From UBA2334 sp964396895 (lineage in GTDB: Bacteria > Pseudomonadota > Gammaproteobacteria > Burkholderiales > Burkholderiaceae_C), in assembly GCA_964396895.1 (NCBI GenBank), contig CAYNGJ010000003.1, positions 124,001 to 188,000 of the forward strand: 64,000 bases of DNA. Direction: 5' to 3'. The notes under the pieces are model-generated. The model did not search any database. It worked only from the letters and a program-made list of their open reading frames with translations, and had not been told where the DNA came from. A program made the position numbers and the translations under genes. Positions 17,789 through 26,776 of this stretch are shown one piece after another. Positions within the stretch are counted from its first letter, which is position 1, and each line of letters starts with the position of its first letter.

Positions 17789-18226
17789 ATGAACCCCACC
17801 CCCGACGCGCTGTGGCAGCGCGTGCACACCAGTTTGTTGCGTCAAGGCCTGATGCAGCACCTGGGCACCCGTTTGCTGGCGGTGGCACCCGGCGAGGTGA
17901 CGCTGGCCCTGCCGTACTCCGACAAGGTGACCCAGCAGCAGGGCGGTTTTCATGGCGGTGCCATGGGTGCGCTGGCCGACATTGCCGGGGGCTACGCCGG
18001 CCTGACGGTGGCGCCCGAGGGCATGGAGGTGACCACGGTGGAGTTCAAGATCAACTTCCTCAACGCCTTTCGCGATGGTGAACTGCAGGCGACGGGCAAG
18101 GTGCTCAAGGCAGGCAAACGCATCATCGTCACCATGGCCGATGTGACCCATGTGGCCACCGACGGCCAACGCACCCCTTGCGCCGTGATGCAGCAAACCC
18201 TGGCCCCCGTGCCCCAAACCTATTGA
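17789..18226 (+). CDS. PaaI-type hotdog-fold acyl-CoA thioesterase
   Basis: A 145-residue hotdog-fold protein with the PaaI-like signature GGFHGGAMGALADIAGGYAG and the strand VEFKINFLNAFRDGEL. Such enzymes hydrolyse acyl-CoA thioesters and often serve to rescue CoA in catabolic pathways. An in-frame ATG at 17735 lies too close to the operator; ATG 17789, preceded by GGGAGC at about 17776, gives the family length. It is the first gene behind the LiuR operator, 73 bases before isovaleryl-CoA dehydrogenase. Confidence 0.82.
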   Translation: MNPTPDALWQRVHTSLLRQGLMQHLGTRLLAVAPGEVTLALPYSDKVTQQQGGFHGGAMGALADIAGGYAGLTVAPEGMEVTTVEFKINFLNAFRDGELQATGKVLKAGKRIIVTMADVTHVATDGQRTPCAVMQQTLAPVPQTY

Positions 18227-18287
18227 TTTGAATAGAAAGTGCCTCCAGCGCTTTTCTGTATTGGTGTTTAAGCTCACTTTTTAATGT
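18227..18287. repeat. GCGCT-core repeat between thioesterase and ivd
   Basis: An A+T-rich intergenic copy beginning at the thioesterase stop, with GAATAGAAAGTGCCTCCAGC and GCTTTT near its middle. It shares the GCCTCCA/TCGCTTTT words with the copy inside liuB at 38099. It ends just before the ribosome binding site (TAGGAG) of the dehydrogenase gene. Confidence 0.55.
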
Positions 18288-18299
18288 AGGAGACTCCCC

Positions 18300-19481
18300 A
18301 TGACCAATTTGCCCGGCCTGAACTTCCAACTTGGTGAAGACATTGACGCCCTGCGCGACGCCGTGCGCGACTTCGCCCAGGCCGAAATTGCCCCCCGCGC
18401 CGCCGAGATCGACAAGACCGACCAGTTCCCCATGGACCTGTGGGAAAAGATGGGTTCCCTGGGCGTGCTGGGCATCACCGTGCCCGAAGAGTTTGGCGGC
18501 GCCAACATGGGCTACCTGGCCCACATGGTGGCCATGGAAGAAATCAGCCGCGCCTCGGCCAGCGTGGGTCTGAGCTACGGCGCGCACAGCAACCTGTGCG
18601 TGAACCAGATCAAACGCAACGGCACGCCCGAGCAGCGTGCCAAATACCTGCCCAAGCTGGTCAGCGGCCAGCATGTGGGCGCCTTGGCCATGAGCGAGCC
18701 CGGCGCGGGCTCAGACGTCATCAGCATGAAGCTGAAGGCCGAAGACAAGGGCGGCTACTACCTGCTCAACGGCAGCAAGATGTGGATCACCAACGGGCCG
18801 GATGCCGACACCATGGTGGTCTATGCCAAAACCGAACCCGAAATGGGCGCACGCGGCGTGACCGCCTTCATCGTCGAAAAAGGCATGAAGGGCTTTTTCA
18901 CCGCCCAGAAGCTCGACAAGCTGGGCATGCGCGGCAGCCACACGGGCGAAATGGTGTTCCAGGACGTGGAAGTGCCCGAGGCGAACATTTTGGGCGGGCT
19001 GAACATGGGCGCCAAGGTGCTGATGAGCGGGCTGGACTACGAGCGTGCCGTGCTGGCCGCCGGGCCCATCGGCATCATGCAGGCCGTCATGGACAACGTG
19101 GTGCCCTACATCCACGACCGCAAGCAGTTTGGCCAGAGCATTGGCGAGTTTCAGCTCATCCAGGGCAAGGTGGCCGACATGTACACCGTGCTGCAAGCGG
19201 GCCGGGCGTTTTGCTACCAGATCGGCAAAAACCTTGACATGCTGGGCAGCGAGCACGTGCGCCAGGTGCGCAAAGACTGCGCCAGCGTCATCTTGTGGTG
19301 CGCGGAACAGGCCACCAAAATGGCCGGTGACGGCGTGCAGATTTTTGGCGGCAACGGCTACATCAACGAATACCCGCTGGGCCGTTTGTGGCGCGACGCC
19401 AAGCTGTATGAAATTGGTGCGGGCACCAGCGAAATCCGCCGCATGCTGATTGGCCGCGAGCTGTTTGCCGAGACCTGCTGA
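18300..19481 (+). CDS. ivd: Isovaleryl-CoA dehydrogenase
   Basis: This FAD enzyme oxidises isovaleryl-CoA to 3-methylcrotonyl-CoA, the first committed step after leucine transamination and decarboxylation. The 393-residue protein has the acyl-CoA dehydrogenase blocks AMSEPGAGSDV, KMWITNGPDAD and IFGGNGYINEYP. The catalytic base is on the helix SGLDYERAV (Glu248), the position that marks isovaleryl-CoA dehydrogenases rather than short- and medium-chain ones. AGGAG precedes the ATG. It belongs to the operon behind the LiuR operator at 17711; the remaining steps are encoded 19-33 kb downstream. Also called liuA. Confidence 0.93.
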   Translation: MTNLPGLNFQLGEDIDALRDAVRDFAQAEIAPRAAEIDKTDQFPMDLWEKMGSLGVLGITVPEEFGGANMGYLAHMVAMEEISRASASVGLSYGAHSNLCVNQIKRNGTPEQRAKYLPKLVSGQHVGALAMSEPGAGSDVISMKLKAEDKGGYYLLNGSKMWITNGPDADTMVVYAKTEPEMGARGVTAFIVEKGMKGFFTAQKLDKLGMRGSHTGEMVFQDVEVPEANILGGLNMGAKVLMSGLDYERAVLAAGPIGIMQAVMDNVVPYIHDRKQFGQSIGEFQLIQGKVADMYTVLQAGRAFCYQIGKNLDMLGSEHVRQVRKDCASVILWCAEQATKMAGDGVQIFGGNGYINEYPLGRLWRDAKLYEIGAGTSEIRRMLIGRELFAETC

Positions 19482-19533
19482 GGTGGCGAAAAACCGCGCC
19501 CGCGCAGGGCGGCCAACTCGCTAACATGCCTGC

Positions 19534-20202
19534 ATGATGACCAACAGCCTCCAACACCTCTTTGACAACAACCGTGCCTGGGCTGCCCGCATGGAGCAGC
19601 AACGGCCCGGCTTTTTCAGCCACCTGGCGCAGCAGCAGACGCCCAAGTATTTGTGGATTGGGTGCTCCGACAGCCGGGTACCCGCCAATGAAATCATTGC
19701 GCTGGACCCCGGCGAAGTCTTCGTGCACCGCAACATTGCCAACGTGGTGGTGCACTCCGACCTGAATGCCCTGTCGGTCATCCAGTTCGCGGTGGACCAC
19801 TTGAAGGTCGAGCACATCATGGTGGTGGGTCACTACGGCTGCGGTGGTGTGCTGGCGGCCTTGCGTGGCAAGCGCGTGGGCCTGGCCGACAACTGGCTGC
19901 GCCATGTGTACGACGTGAAGCTGCGCCACCGCAGCCGCCTGGACCACCTGCCCGTGGCCGAGATGGAGGACGTGCTGTGCGAGATGAACGTCATCGAGCA
20001 GGTGGGCAACGTCGCCATGTCCAACGTGTTGCAGGACGCGTGGGCGCGCGGGCAACAGGTCAGCGTGCACGGCTGGTGCTACGGGTTGAAGGATGGTTTG
20101 GCCAAAGACCTGGGCGTGACCATGAGCCGGGAGGGTGAGGTGGTGGATGTGTTTCGCCAGGCCATCAAGCGCTACCCGCGCTGCCTGCCCGCCGCGCGCT
20201 GA
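19534..20202 (+). CDS. can: Beta-class carbonic anhydrase
   Basis: This zinc enzyme interconverts CO2 and bicarbonate. All four characteristic residues are visible: Cys44 and Asp46 in IGCSDSRVP, and His100 and Cys103 in GHYGCGG. Length 222 residues matches the Can family. It sits between isovaleryl-CoA dehydrogenase and aceK. Bicarbonate is the substrate of the biotin-dependent methylcrotonyl-CoA carboxylase encoded in this window, so a supply role for that step is plausible but not proven. Confidence 0.92.
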   Translation: MMTNSLQHLFDNNRAWAARMEQQRPGFFSHLAQQQTPKYLWIGCSDSRVPANEIIALDPGEVFVHRNIANVVVHSDLNALSVIQFAVDHLKVEHIMVVGHYGCGGVLAALRGKRVGLADNWLRHVYDVKLRHRSRLDHLPVAEMEDVLCEMNVIEQVGNVAMSNVLQDAWARGQQVSVHGWCYGLKDGLAKDLGVTMSREGEVVDVFRQAIKRYPRCLPAAR

Positions 20203-20216
20203 ACAGGGGCCGTCTC

Positions 20217-22064
20217 ATGATGCCCCAGCGCCTGGACTCGCCCGTGGCCTACGGCATTGCCAAGGCCATGATGGACGGGTTCAACCGCCATTACCGACTG
20301 TTTCGCACCGAGTCGGCGCGGGCCAAGCACCGGTTTGAAACGGCCGACTGGCACGGGCAGCAGCGGGCGCAAAAAGAGCGCATCGAGTTTTACGACCTGC
20401 GCGTGCGCGAGTGCTCGCGCCGGCTGGAGCGCGAGTTCCAGGCCGGCGAGCAGCCCATGGACGTGTGGCAGCAGGCCAAGCTGCTGTACATCGGCATGCT
20501 GGTGGACCACCGCCAGCCCGAGCTGGCGGAGAGTTTTTTCAACTCGGTCACCACCAAAATCCTGCACCGGGCCTATTTCCAGAACGATTTCATTTTTGTG
20601 CGGCCCGCCGTCAGCACCGAGTACATCGAAAACGAAGCCCCGGCCAAAACCAGCACCTACCGCTCCTACTACCCGCAGCCCGGCACTTTGCTGGCCGAGG
20701 TGCGGCGCATGGTGTCTGACTTTGGACTGCGTGTGCCCTTCGAGGACTTCGAGGGCGATACCCACAGCGTGCTCAGCGCCCTGCAGCCCCTGTTTGACCA
20801 CCGGCACCTGCGCGCCAACTTCCAGATCCAGGTGCTCTCCAGCCTGTTCTACCGCAACAAGGGCGCGTACATCGTGGGCCGTGTCATCAACGGGTTTCAG
20901 GAGGTGGCGTTTGCACTGCCCATACTGCACAACCCCCAGGGCCAGCTGGTGATCGACGCACTGCTGCACGGCGAGGACGACCTGCTCATGCTGTTCAGCT
21001 TTGCGCGGGCGTACTTCATGGTGGACATGGAAATTCCCAGCGCTTACGTGCAGTTTTTGCGCAGCATGATGCCGCGCAAACCCCGTGCCGAGTTCTACAA
21101 CGCCCTGGGCCTGGCCAAGCAGGGCAAAACCCTGTTCTACCGCGATTTTTTGCAGCACCTGCGCCACAGCACCGACATGTTCCGCATCGCGCCCGGCATC
21201 AAGGGCATGGTCATGCTGGTGTTTGACCTGCCCAGTTTTCCGTTCGTCTTCAAGGTCATCAAAGACTTTTACCCGCCGCCCAAAGACACCACGCGTGAGC
21301 AGATCCGGGGCAAGTACCTGCTGGTCAAGCAGCACGACCGCGTGGGCCGCATGGCCGACACGCTGGAGTTCTCGGGTGTGGGCTTTCCGCGTGACCGTTT
21401 CTCCGATGAGCTGATCGCCGAGATCGGAAAATTCGCCCCCAGCCAGATTGAAATTGGTGACTGCAATGGCGACGGCAGCATCGAGGTGCTGATCAAGCAC
21501 GTCTACATCGAGCGGCGCATGATCCCGCTCAACATCTACCTGCAGGAAGCGTTTGATGTGCTGCAACCCCGCAGCGGTGCGGACGACGCCTCGTTGCGCC
21601 GCGCCCACCAGCAGCTGGAGCGGGCGGTGGTGGAGTACGGCAACGCCATCAAAGACCTGGTGGCGGCCAACATTTTTCCCGGTGACATGCTGTGGAAAAA
21701 CTTCGGCATCACCCGCCACGGCAAGGTGGTGTTTTACGACTACGACGAAATCGAATACATCACCGACTGCCATTTCCGCCGCGTGCCCGAGCCCCGCACC
21801 GAGGAAGAGGAAATGTCGGGCGAGGTGTGGTATTCGGTCGGCCCCAAAGACGTGTTCCCCGAAACCTTTGCGCCCTTTTTGCTGGGCAACCCCCTGGTGC
21901 GCCAGGTGTTCATGGCCCACCACGCCGACTTGCTGGACGTGGCCTTCTGGCAAAGCCACCAGGACCGCATTTTGGCCGGGCATGTGTTCGACGTGTTTCC
22001 CTACGAGCAGGACAAACGCTTTCGCCACCGGGGAGCCCCACCCGAACAGCGGCCATCCATCTGA
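20217..22064 (+). CDS. aceK: Isocitrate dehydrogenase kinase/phosphatase
   Basis: AceK phosphorylates and dephosphorylates isocitrate dehydrogenase and so directs carbon into the glyoxylate bypass. The 615-residue protein carries family blocks such as FPFVFKVIKDFYPPPKD, VKQHDRVGRMADTLEFSG, and the kinase-core region NIFPGDMLWKNFGITRHGK-VVFYDYDEIEYITDC. Full length for the family. It lies 14 bases after the carbonic anhydrase gene in a run that probably starts at the LiuR operator. This would couple growth on leucine, which yields acetyl-CoA, to bypass control. Confidence 0.94.
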   Translation: MMPQRLDSPVAYGIAKAMMDGFNRHYRLFRTESARAKHRFETADWHGQQRAQKERIEFYDLRVRECSRRLEREFQAGEQPMDVWQQAKLLYIGMLVDHRQPELAESFFNSVTTKILHRAYFQNDFIFVRPAVSTEYIENEAPAKTSTYRSYYPQPGTLLAEVRRMVSDFGLRVPFEDFEGDTHSVLSALQPLFDHRHLRANFQIQVLSSLFYRNKGAYIVGRVINGFQEVAFALPILHNPQGQLVIDALLHGEDDLLMLFSFARAYFMVDMEIPSAYVQFLRSMMPRKPRAEFYNALGLAKQGKTLFYRDFLQHLRHSTDMFRIAPGIKGMVMLVFDLPSFPFVFKVIKDFYPPPKDTTREQIRGKYLLVKQHDRVGRMADTLEFSGVGFPRDRFSDELIAEIGKFAPSQIEIGDCNGDGSIEVLIKHVYIERRMIPLNIYLQEAFDVLQPRSGADDASLRRAHQQLERAVVEYGNAIKDLVAANIFPGDMLWKNFGITRHGKVVFYDYDEIEYITDCHFRRVPEPRTEEEEMSGEVWYSVGPKDVFPETFAPFLLGNPLVRQVFMAHHADLLDVAFWQSHQDRILAGHVFDVFPYEQDKRFRHRGAPPEQRPSI

Positions 22065-22080
22065 TGCCGTGCCACATTCC

Positions 22081-22135
22081 CATTTGTAGCTGAAAGTGCT
22101 TGTGCAGCAAGCGCTGGATGCCAATTTCATTCACA
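22081..22135. repeat. GCGCT-core repeat between aceK and the thiolase gene
   Basis: It contains the imperfect inverted repeat AGTGCTTG (22095-22102) and CAAGCGCT (22108-22115) inside an A+T-rich stretch with TTTGTAGCTGAAAG at the left. It belongs to the same repeat family as the copies at 8866 and 18227. Confidence 0.55.
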
Positions 22136-22148
22136 AAAGGAGACCCAA

Positions 22149-23354
22149 ATGACTTCACCCACCATCACCCTGAACGCCGACGACATCGTCATCGTCGGCG
22201 CTGCCCGCACGCCCATGGGCGCGTTCCAGGGCGACTTTGCCAGCCTGGCCGCGCACGACTTGGGCGGCGTGGCCATTGCCGCCGCCGTGCAGCGCGCCGG
22301 CATTGCGCCCGAACTGGTGACCGAGGTGCTGTTTGGTAACTGCCTGATGGCGGGCCAAGGCCAGGCCCCGGCGCGCCAGGCGGCCTTCAAGGGCGGGCTG
22401 CCTAAAAGCGCGGGGGCCGTCACGCTCAGCAAAATGTGCGGCTCGGGCATGCGCGCCGCCATGTTTGCGCACGACATGCTGCTGGCAGGCAGCCACGAGG
22501 TGCTGGTGGCCGGTGGCATGGAGAGCATGACCAACGCGCCCTACATACTGCCCAAGGCACGCGGTGGTTACCGCATCGGCCATGACCGCATCTTTGACCA
22601 CATGATGCTCGACGGCCTGGAAGACGCCTACGAACCCGGCCGCAGCATGGGCACCTTTGGCGAAGACTGCGCCGCCAAATACCGTTTCACCCGCGAGCAG
22701 CAAGACGCCTTTGCCACCGCCAGCGTGCAGCGCGCCAAAGCCGCCACCGCCAGCGGGGCCTTTGCCGCCGAAATCGCCCCCGTCACCGTCAAGGGCAGGG
22801 GCGGCGAGACCGTGGTGTCCATCGATGAAGGCCCCGGCAAGGTCAAGCTGGACAAAATCCCCAGCCTGCGGCCCGCCTTCAAGAAGGACGGCACCATCAC
22901 GGCGGCCAGCAGCTCCAGCATCAACGACGGCGCCGCCGCGCTGGTGATGATGAAGGCCAGCACCGCCGCCAAGCTGGGCTGTGTGCCGCTGGCGCGCATC
23001 GTCAGCCACGCCACCCACGCGCAAGAGCCCGAGTGGTTTGCCACCGCCCCCGTGGGTGCCACGCAAAAAGCCCTGGACAAAGCCGGGTGGGGCGTGGCCG
23101 ATGTGGACCTGTGGGAAGTGAATGAGGCCTTTGCCGTGGTGCCCATGGCGCTGATGGCCGACCTGAACGTGCCCCACGAAAAGGTCAACGTCAACGGCGG
23201 CGCGTGTGCGCTGGGTCACCCCATCGGGGCCAGCGGTGCGCGCATCATGGTCACGCTCATCCACGCACTCAAGGCCAGGGGGCTGACCAAAGGCCTGGCC
23301 ACGCTGTGCATTGGCGGGGGTGAGGCCACAGCGGTGGCGCTGGAAGTGCTGTAA
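22149..23354 (+). CDS. Acetyl-CoA acetyltransferase (thiolase)
   Basis: This 401-residue thiolase interconverts two acetyl-CoA and acetoacetyl-CoA, or cleaves beta-ketoacyl-CoA. The acylated nucleophile is Cys97 in KMCGSGMRA. The second active-site block is NGGACALGHPIGASG with its conserved His, and CIGGGEATA near the C-terminus carries the base Cys. AGGAG precedes the ATG. In this context it probably handles acetoacetyl-CoA formed from the acetoacetate end product of leucine degradation. A LysR gene converges 58 bases downstream. Confidence 0.93.
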   Translation: MTSPTITLNADDIVIVGAARTPMGAFQGDFASLAAHDLGGVAIAAAVQRAGIAPELVTEVLFGNCLMAGQGQAPARQAAFKGGLPKSAGAVTLSKMCGSGMRAAMFAHDMLLAGSHEVLVAGGMESMTNAPYILPKARGGYRIGHDRIFDHMMLDGLEDAYEPGRSMGTFGEDCAAKYRFTREQQDAFATASVQRAKAATASGAFAAEIAPVTVKGRGGETVVSIDEGPGKVKLDKIPSLRPAFKKDGTITAASSSSINDGAAALVMMKASTAAKLGCVPLARIVSHATHAQEPEWFATAPVGATQKALDKAGWGVADVDLWEVNEAFAVVPMALMADLNVPHEKVNVNGGACALGHPIGASGARIMVTLIHALKARGLTKGLATLCIGGGEATAVALEVL

Positions 23355-23412
23355 ACCGCCGACCCGGCGGCGCCCTGCACCGCGCTCAGGTCTCAGCGCC
23401 TGGCAAATGGTT

Positions 23413-24312
23413 TCAGGCAGCCCCGCCCAGGGCCTGCAGCCAGATGGGCAGGCGCTCGCGCACGATGTGCAGCGCGGGCGATTCTTCCCGCCGGTTCAGC
23501 GTCACCAGCCCGAACCGGGCGCTTGCGTTCAGCGGTGGCTCGACGGGCAGTTGCACCAGGTCGGCCCCCACGGCGTTCACCGTCAGCAGCACGGCATCGC
23601 TGTGGCGGGTGGTGTCCACCAGGCTCAGGGTTTCGTCGCAGCGCAGCGTGACGAGGTCGTCCGGGTTGGCCTCTGCCCCGTAGCGCTCCTGCAGCACCCG
23701 GGCCACTTCGTCGCTCAGCGGGGTGGACGCGATGGGGTAGGCCCGAATGTCGGTCAGCGTGACCGAGTCGCGCCCTTGGGTCAGCGGGTGGCCAGGTCTC
23801 ACCATGAAGCTCGCGGGCAGCTCAAACGCCTGCGTCACCCGCAGCACTGACGACGGGCGCATGGCCCTCACATCCACGATGGCACCGTCCAGTTGCTGAG
23901 CCTGCAGCGATTGCAGCAGCACATCGGTGTTGCCGCGTGACACCTCCAGTTGCAGCCGGGGATGGTGCTCGGCCATGTGCAGCAGCAGCGGGCGCGTGAG
24001 CAACGCGCCCGGCGCGGAACTCAGGCCCAGGCGCAGCTTGCCGGTTTGCCCGGTGTGCAGGTCCCGGCCCAGTTGCTTCAGGGCCTCGGCGTCATTCACC
24101 AGGTTCTGGGCCCGGCGCAACACATCGCGCCCGAATGGCGTGGGCTCGGTGCGCCGCCCCAAGCGATCAAACAGCGGCTGCCCCAACTCTTCTTCCAGTG
24201 CCTGGATGCTGCGCGACAGGGCCGATTGCGTCACGAACAAGGCCTTGGAGGCCTGCACATAGGAGCCCAGCTGCGCCAGAACCACGAAATGCCTGAGTTG
24301 CACGAGTGTCAT
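23413..24312 (-). CDS. LysR-family transcriptional regulator
   Basis: A 299-residue LysR regulator: N-terminal winged helix (LRHFVVLAQLGSYVQASKALFVTQSALSRSIQALEEELG) and a periplasmic-binding-protein-like effector domain from about 90. An upstream in-frame ATG would add 15 residues with no homology to the family, so the start MTLVQLRHF is chosen. It is transcribed divergently from the amidohydrolase-TRAP genes and most likely controls them, as is usual for LysR regulators. The effector is unknown. Confidence 0.88.
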   Translation of the reverse strand: MTLVQLRHFVVLAQLGSYVQASKALFVTQSALSRSIQALEEELGQPLFDRLGRRTEPTPFGRDVLRRAQNLVNDAEALKQLGRDLHTGQTGKLRLGLSSAPGALLTRPLLLHMAEHHPRLQLEVSRGNTDVLLQSLQAQQLDGAIVDVRAMRPSSVLRVTQAFELPASFMVRPGHPLTQGRDSVTLTDIRAYPIASTPLSDEVARVLQERYGAEANPDDLVTLRCDETLSLVDTTRHSDAVLLTVNAVGADLVQLPVEPPLNASARFGLVTLNRREESPALHIVRERLPIWLQALGGAA

Positions 24313-24348
24313 GGGGAAATTTTCGCAAAAGTCATTGATTGTCGGCGA

Positions 24349-24360
24349 CCAATGCATTGG
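24349..24360. promoter_or_regulatory. Palindrome in the LysR/amidohydrolase divergent region
   Basis: CCAATGCATTGG is a perfect 12-bp palindrome. A second dyad, TGCAT-AAC-ATGCA, follows within about 25 bases. Both lie in the 151-base divergent intergenic region and are candidates for regulator binding. Confidence 0.35.
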
Positions 24361-24463
24361 ACTTTAGCGGGTGTGCTGCATAACATGCAACAAAGTTCAT
24401 GTGAAAGTCGGTTTTTGACGCGAATACCGACCTTTCACCGAGTGCTTTCTCTGAATTTTGGCA

Positions 24464-25639
24464 ATGGAGTACATCTTGGTTCAACTCGCCGACGACGCTG
24501 TGCAAGCCTTCATTGAGCTGCGGCGTGACATTCACCGCCACCCTGAACTCGCCTTCGACGAGCACCGCACCAGTGCGCTGGTGGCTGACAAGTTGCGCGC
24601 CTGGGGTTACGAGGTGACCACCGGCCTGGGCGGCACCGGCGTGGTGGGGCAGCTCGTCAGGGGTCAGTCTGCCAAGCGGCTGGGCCTGCGCGCGGACATG
24701 GATGCGCTGCCCATTCTGGAGGCCACCGGCGCGGCGTGGAGCAGTTGCCACCACGGCGTGATGCACGCCTGCGGGCACGATGGCCACACCGCCATGCTGC
24801 TGGCCGCTGCCCAGCAACTGGCCGAGCAAGGTGGCTTTGATGGCACGCTGAACCTGATTTTTCAGCCTGCGGAAGAAGGGGGCGGTGGTGCCTTGAAGAT
24901 GATGGAAGACGGGCTGTTCGAGCGCTTTCCGTGCGAGGCGGTTTTTGCCATGCACAACATGCCCGGCCACCCCCAGGGCCAGTTGATATTCCGCTCGGGG
25001 CCCATGATGGCGTCGTCCGACTACGCCACCATCACGCTGCATGGGGTGGGTGGGCACGGCGCCATGCCCCACCGTGCCGCCGACCCCATTGTGGCGGCCT
25101 CCTCTTTGGTCATGGCTTTGCAAACCGTGGTCTCCCGCAACACTGACCCCTTGCAGGCGGCGGTGGTCACTGTGGGTGCGCTGCAGTCTGGCCAGGCCAA
25201 CAACGTCATTCCCGCCAGTGCCCGACTGGAGTTGAGCGTGCGGGCGCTGGACCCGCAGGTGCGGGAGATGCTGGAGCAGCGCATCAAGAGCTTGGTGCAG
25301 CTTCAGGCGCAGAGCTTCGGCGTGCGCGCCGACATCGACTGGCGCCCCGGCTATGCGGTGCTCGTCAACAGCGAGGCCGAAACGGCGCAAGCCCTGGCCG
25401 TGGCGCAGCGTCATTTCAAGGCCGATCAGGTCAACCCCAACGGGCCCATGCTCACCGGCAGCGAAGACTTTGCTTTCATGCTGCAGTGCGTGCCCGGCAG
25501 CTACCTGCTCATAGGCAATGGCAGCGGCCAGGAGCCGGGCGCGTGCATGGTGCACAACCCCGCCTACGACTTCAACGACGACAACATCGCCATTGGCGCT
25601 GCCTACTGGATCGCACTGGCCCGTGACTGGCTGGCCTGA
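24464..25639 (+). CDS. M20 family amidohydrolase (hippurate/N-acyl-amino-acid hydrolase-like)
   Basis: A 391-residue metallo-amidohydrolase. Metal-binding motifs are GLRADMDALP, MHACGHDGHT (Cys103, His101 and His105) and PAEEGGGGALKM, followed by the dimerisation domain (PHRAADPIVAAS) and a C-terminal GSEDFAFM block. This is the HipO/IAA-amino-acid-hydrolase type, which releases an amino acid from its N-acyl form. ATG 24464 is preferred; TTG 24458, two codons earlier, is also possible, and neither has a strong ribosome binding site. The TRAP transporter genes follow directly, suggesting coupled uptake and hydrolysis. Confidence 0.88.
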   Translation: MEYILVQLADDAVQAFIELRRDIHRHPELAFDEHRTSALVADKLRAWGYEVTTGLGGTGVVGQLVRGQSAKRLGLRADMDALPILEATGAAWSSCHHGVMHACGHDGHTAMLLAAAQQLAEQGGFDGTLNLIFQPAEEGGGGALKMMEDGLFERFPCEAVFAMHNMPGHPQGQLIFRSGPMMASSDYATITLHGVGGHGAMPHRAADPIVAASSLVMALQTVVSRNTDPLQAAVVTVGALQSGQANNVIPASARLELSVRALDPQVREMLEQRIKSLVQLQAQSFGVRADIDWRPGYAVLVNSEAETAQALAVAQRHFKADQVNPNGPMLTGSEDFAFMLQCVPGSYLLIGNGSGQEPGACMVHNPAYDFNDDNIAIGAAYWIALARDWLA

Positions 25640-25693
25640 CCAAGGGCTTAGCCCTCCCAACCCCTTCCCAACCCGACCGACAGGAGACACACC

Positions 25694-26743
25694 ATGAACG
25701 CACGCATCCGCATCAAAACCCTGGTGGCAACCGCCGCTCTGGCCGCCATCGGCTTCACAAGCGCAGCCCAGGCCCAAACCACTTTGACCATGTCCAGCTG
25801 GGTGCCTCCCACCCACTACGTCGTGAAAGACATACTGCAGCCCTGGATGGCCGAGGTGGAAAAAGCGACCGAAGGGCGCGTCAAGATCAACCTGCTGCCC
25901 AAGGCCGTGGGTGCGCCCGCCCAGCATTGGGAACTGGCGCGCAAAGGCGTGGCCGACATCACCTGGGGCAACTTCACCTACGAACCCGAGCGCTTCAAGC
26001 ATGTGTGGTTTGCCGAGCTGCCCATGATGGGCTCCAGCTCCGAGGCGTCGTCCGTGGCGCTGTGGCGCACTTACCAGCAGTTTCTGGCCAGCAACGACGC
26101 CTTCAAGGGCGTGACCATGCTGGGCGTGGGCATGCTGGGCGTGGGCATGCTGGGTGGCGGCCAGTTCCACCACCCCAGCAAAGTGATTGACACCCCCGAT
26201 GACCTCAAAGGCCAGAAGGTGCGCATGGGCGGCCCCATTCAGAAGCGCCTGCTGGAAGACTTGGGTGCCGTGCCAGTCGCCGGCCCTGGCCCCAAGGCCT
26301 ACGAAATGCTGGAAGGCGGCGTGGTCGATGCCTCCTTGCACGCGCTGGAGTCGGTGGTCAACTTCCGCCTCGACGGCAAGCTGAAGAACCACACCATCAT
26401 CCCTGGCGGCCTGTACGACGCGACCTTCTTCATCGTCATGAATGAGGGCAAGTTCAAAGGCCTGTCCGCCGCCGACCAGGCCGCGGTGATGAAGGTGTCG
26501 GGCGAAGCGCTGTCGCGCCACTGGGGTGTTGAGTTTGACAAGCAGAACAAGTCGGCCGAAGCCACGCTGCGGGCCAATGGCCACAAGTTCGCCCAACCTG
26601 AGGCCACCCTGCTCACCAACATCACCAAAGTGCGCACGACCATGCTCAAGGAACTGCAGGCCGAAGGCCTGTCCTTTGGCGTGAAAGACGTGGGTGCCAT
26701 GGTGAATTACTACGAGCAGCAGTACAAAACCATCGCCAAGTAA
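25694..26743 (+). CDS. TRAP transporter solute-binding protein (DctP family)
   Basis: The periplasmic receptor of a tripartite ATP-independent transporter, 349 residues. A signal peptide covers about 1-28 (cleavage after AQA before QTTLTMS). The DctP fold blocks KINLLPKAVGAPAQHWELAR, TPDDLKGQKVRMGGPIQ-like and VDASLHALESVVNF are visible. A 15-base in-frame tandem duplication at 26117-26146 inserts an extra MLGVG next to MLGGG at about residues 142-156. AGGAG precedes the ATG. It forms an operon with the two permease genes downstream. Confidence 0.9.
   Translation: MNARIRIKTLVATAALAAIGFTSAAQAQTTLTMSSWVPPTHYVVKDILQPWMAEVEKATEGRVKINLLPKAVGAPAQHWELARKGVADITWGNFTYEPERFKHVWFAELPMMGSSSEASSVALWRTYQQFLASNDAFKGVTMLGVGMLGVGMLGGGQFHHPSKVIDTPDDLKGQKVRMGGPIQKRLLEDLGAVPVAGPGPKAYEMLEGGVVDASLHALESVVNFRLDGKLKNHTIIPGGLYDATFFIVMNEGKFKGLSAADQAAVMKVSGEALSRHWGVEFDKQNKSAEATLRANGHKFAQPEATLLTNITKVRTTMLKELQAEGLSFGVKDVGAMVNYYEQQYKTIAK
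26117..26161 (+). repeat. 15-base tandem duplication inside the dctP-type gene
   Basis: ATGCTGGGCGTGGGC occurs twice back to back (26117-26131 and 26132-26146), followed by the related ATGCTGGGTGGCGGC (26147-26161). The product therefore reads MLGVG-MLGVG-MLGGG. The frame is kept. Confidence 0.85.
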
Positions 26744-26776
26744 GCCGGATACCCCACGCACAAGGAGACAAGGGTC

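Noticed and set aside
20172..22130. Open frame of 652 codons on the minus strand opposite aceK
   Set aside because: Shadow of aceK; no domain, no ribosome binding site, His/Val/Gln-rich translation.
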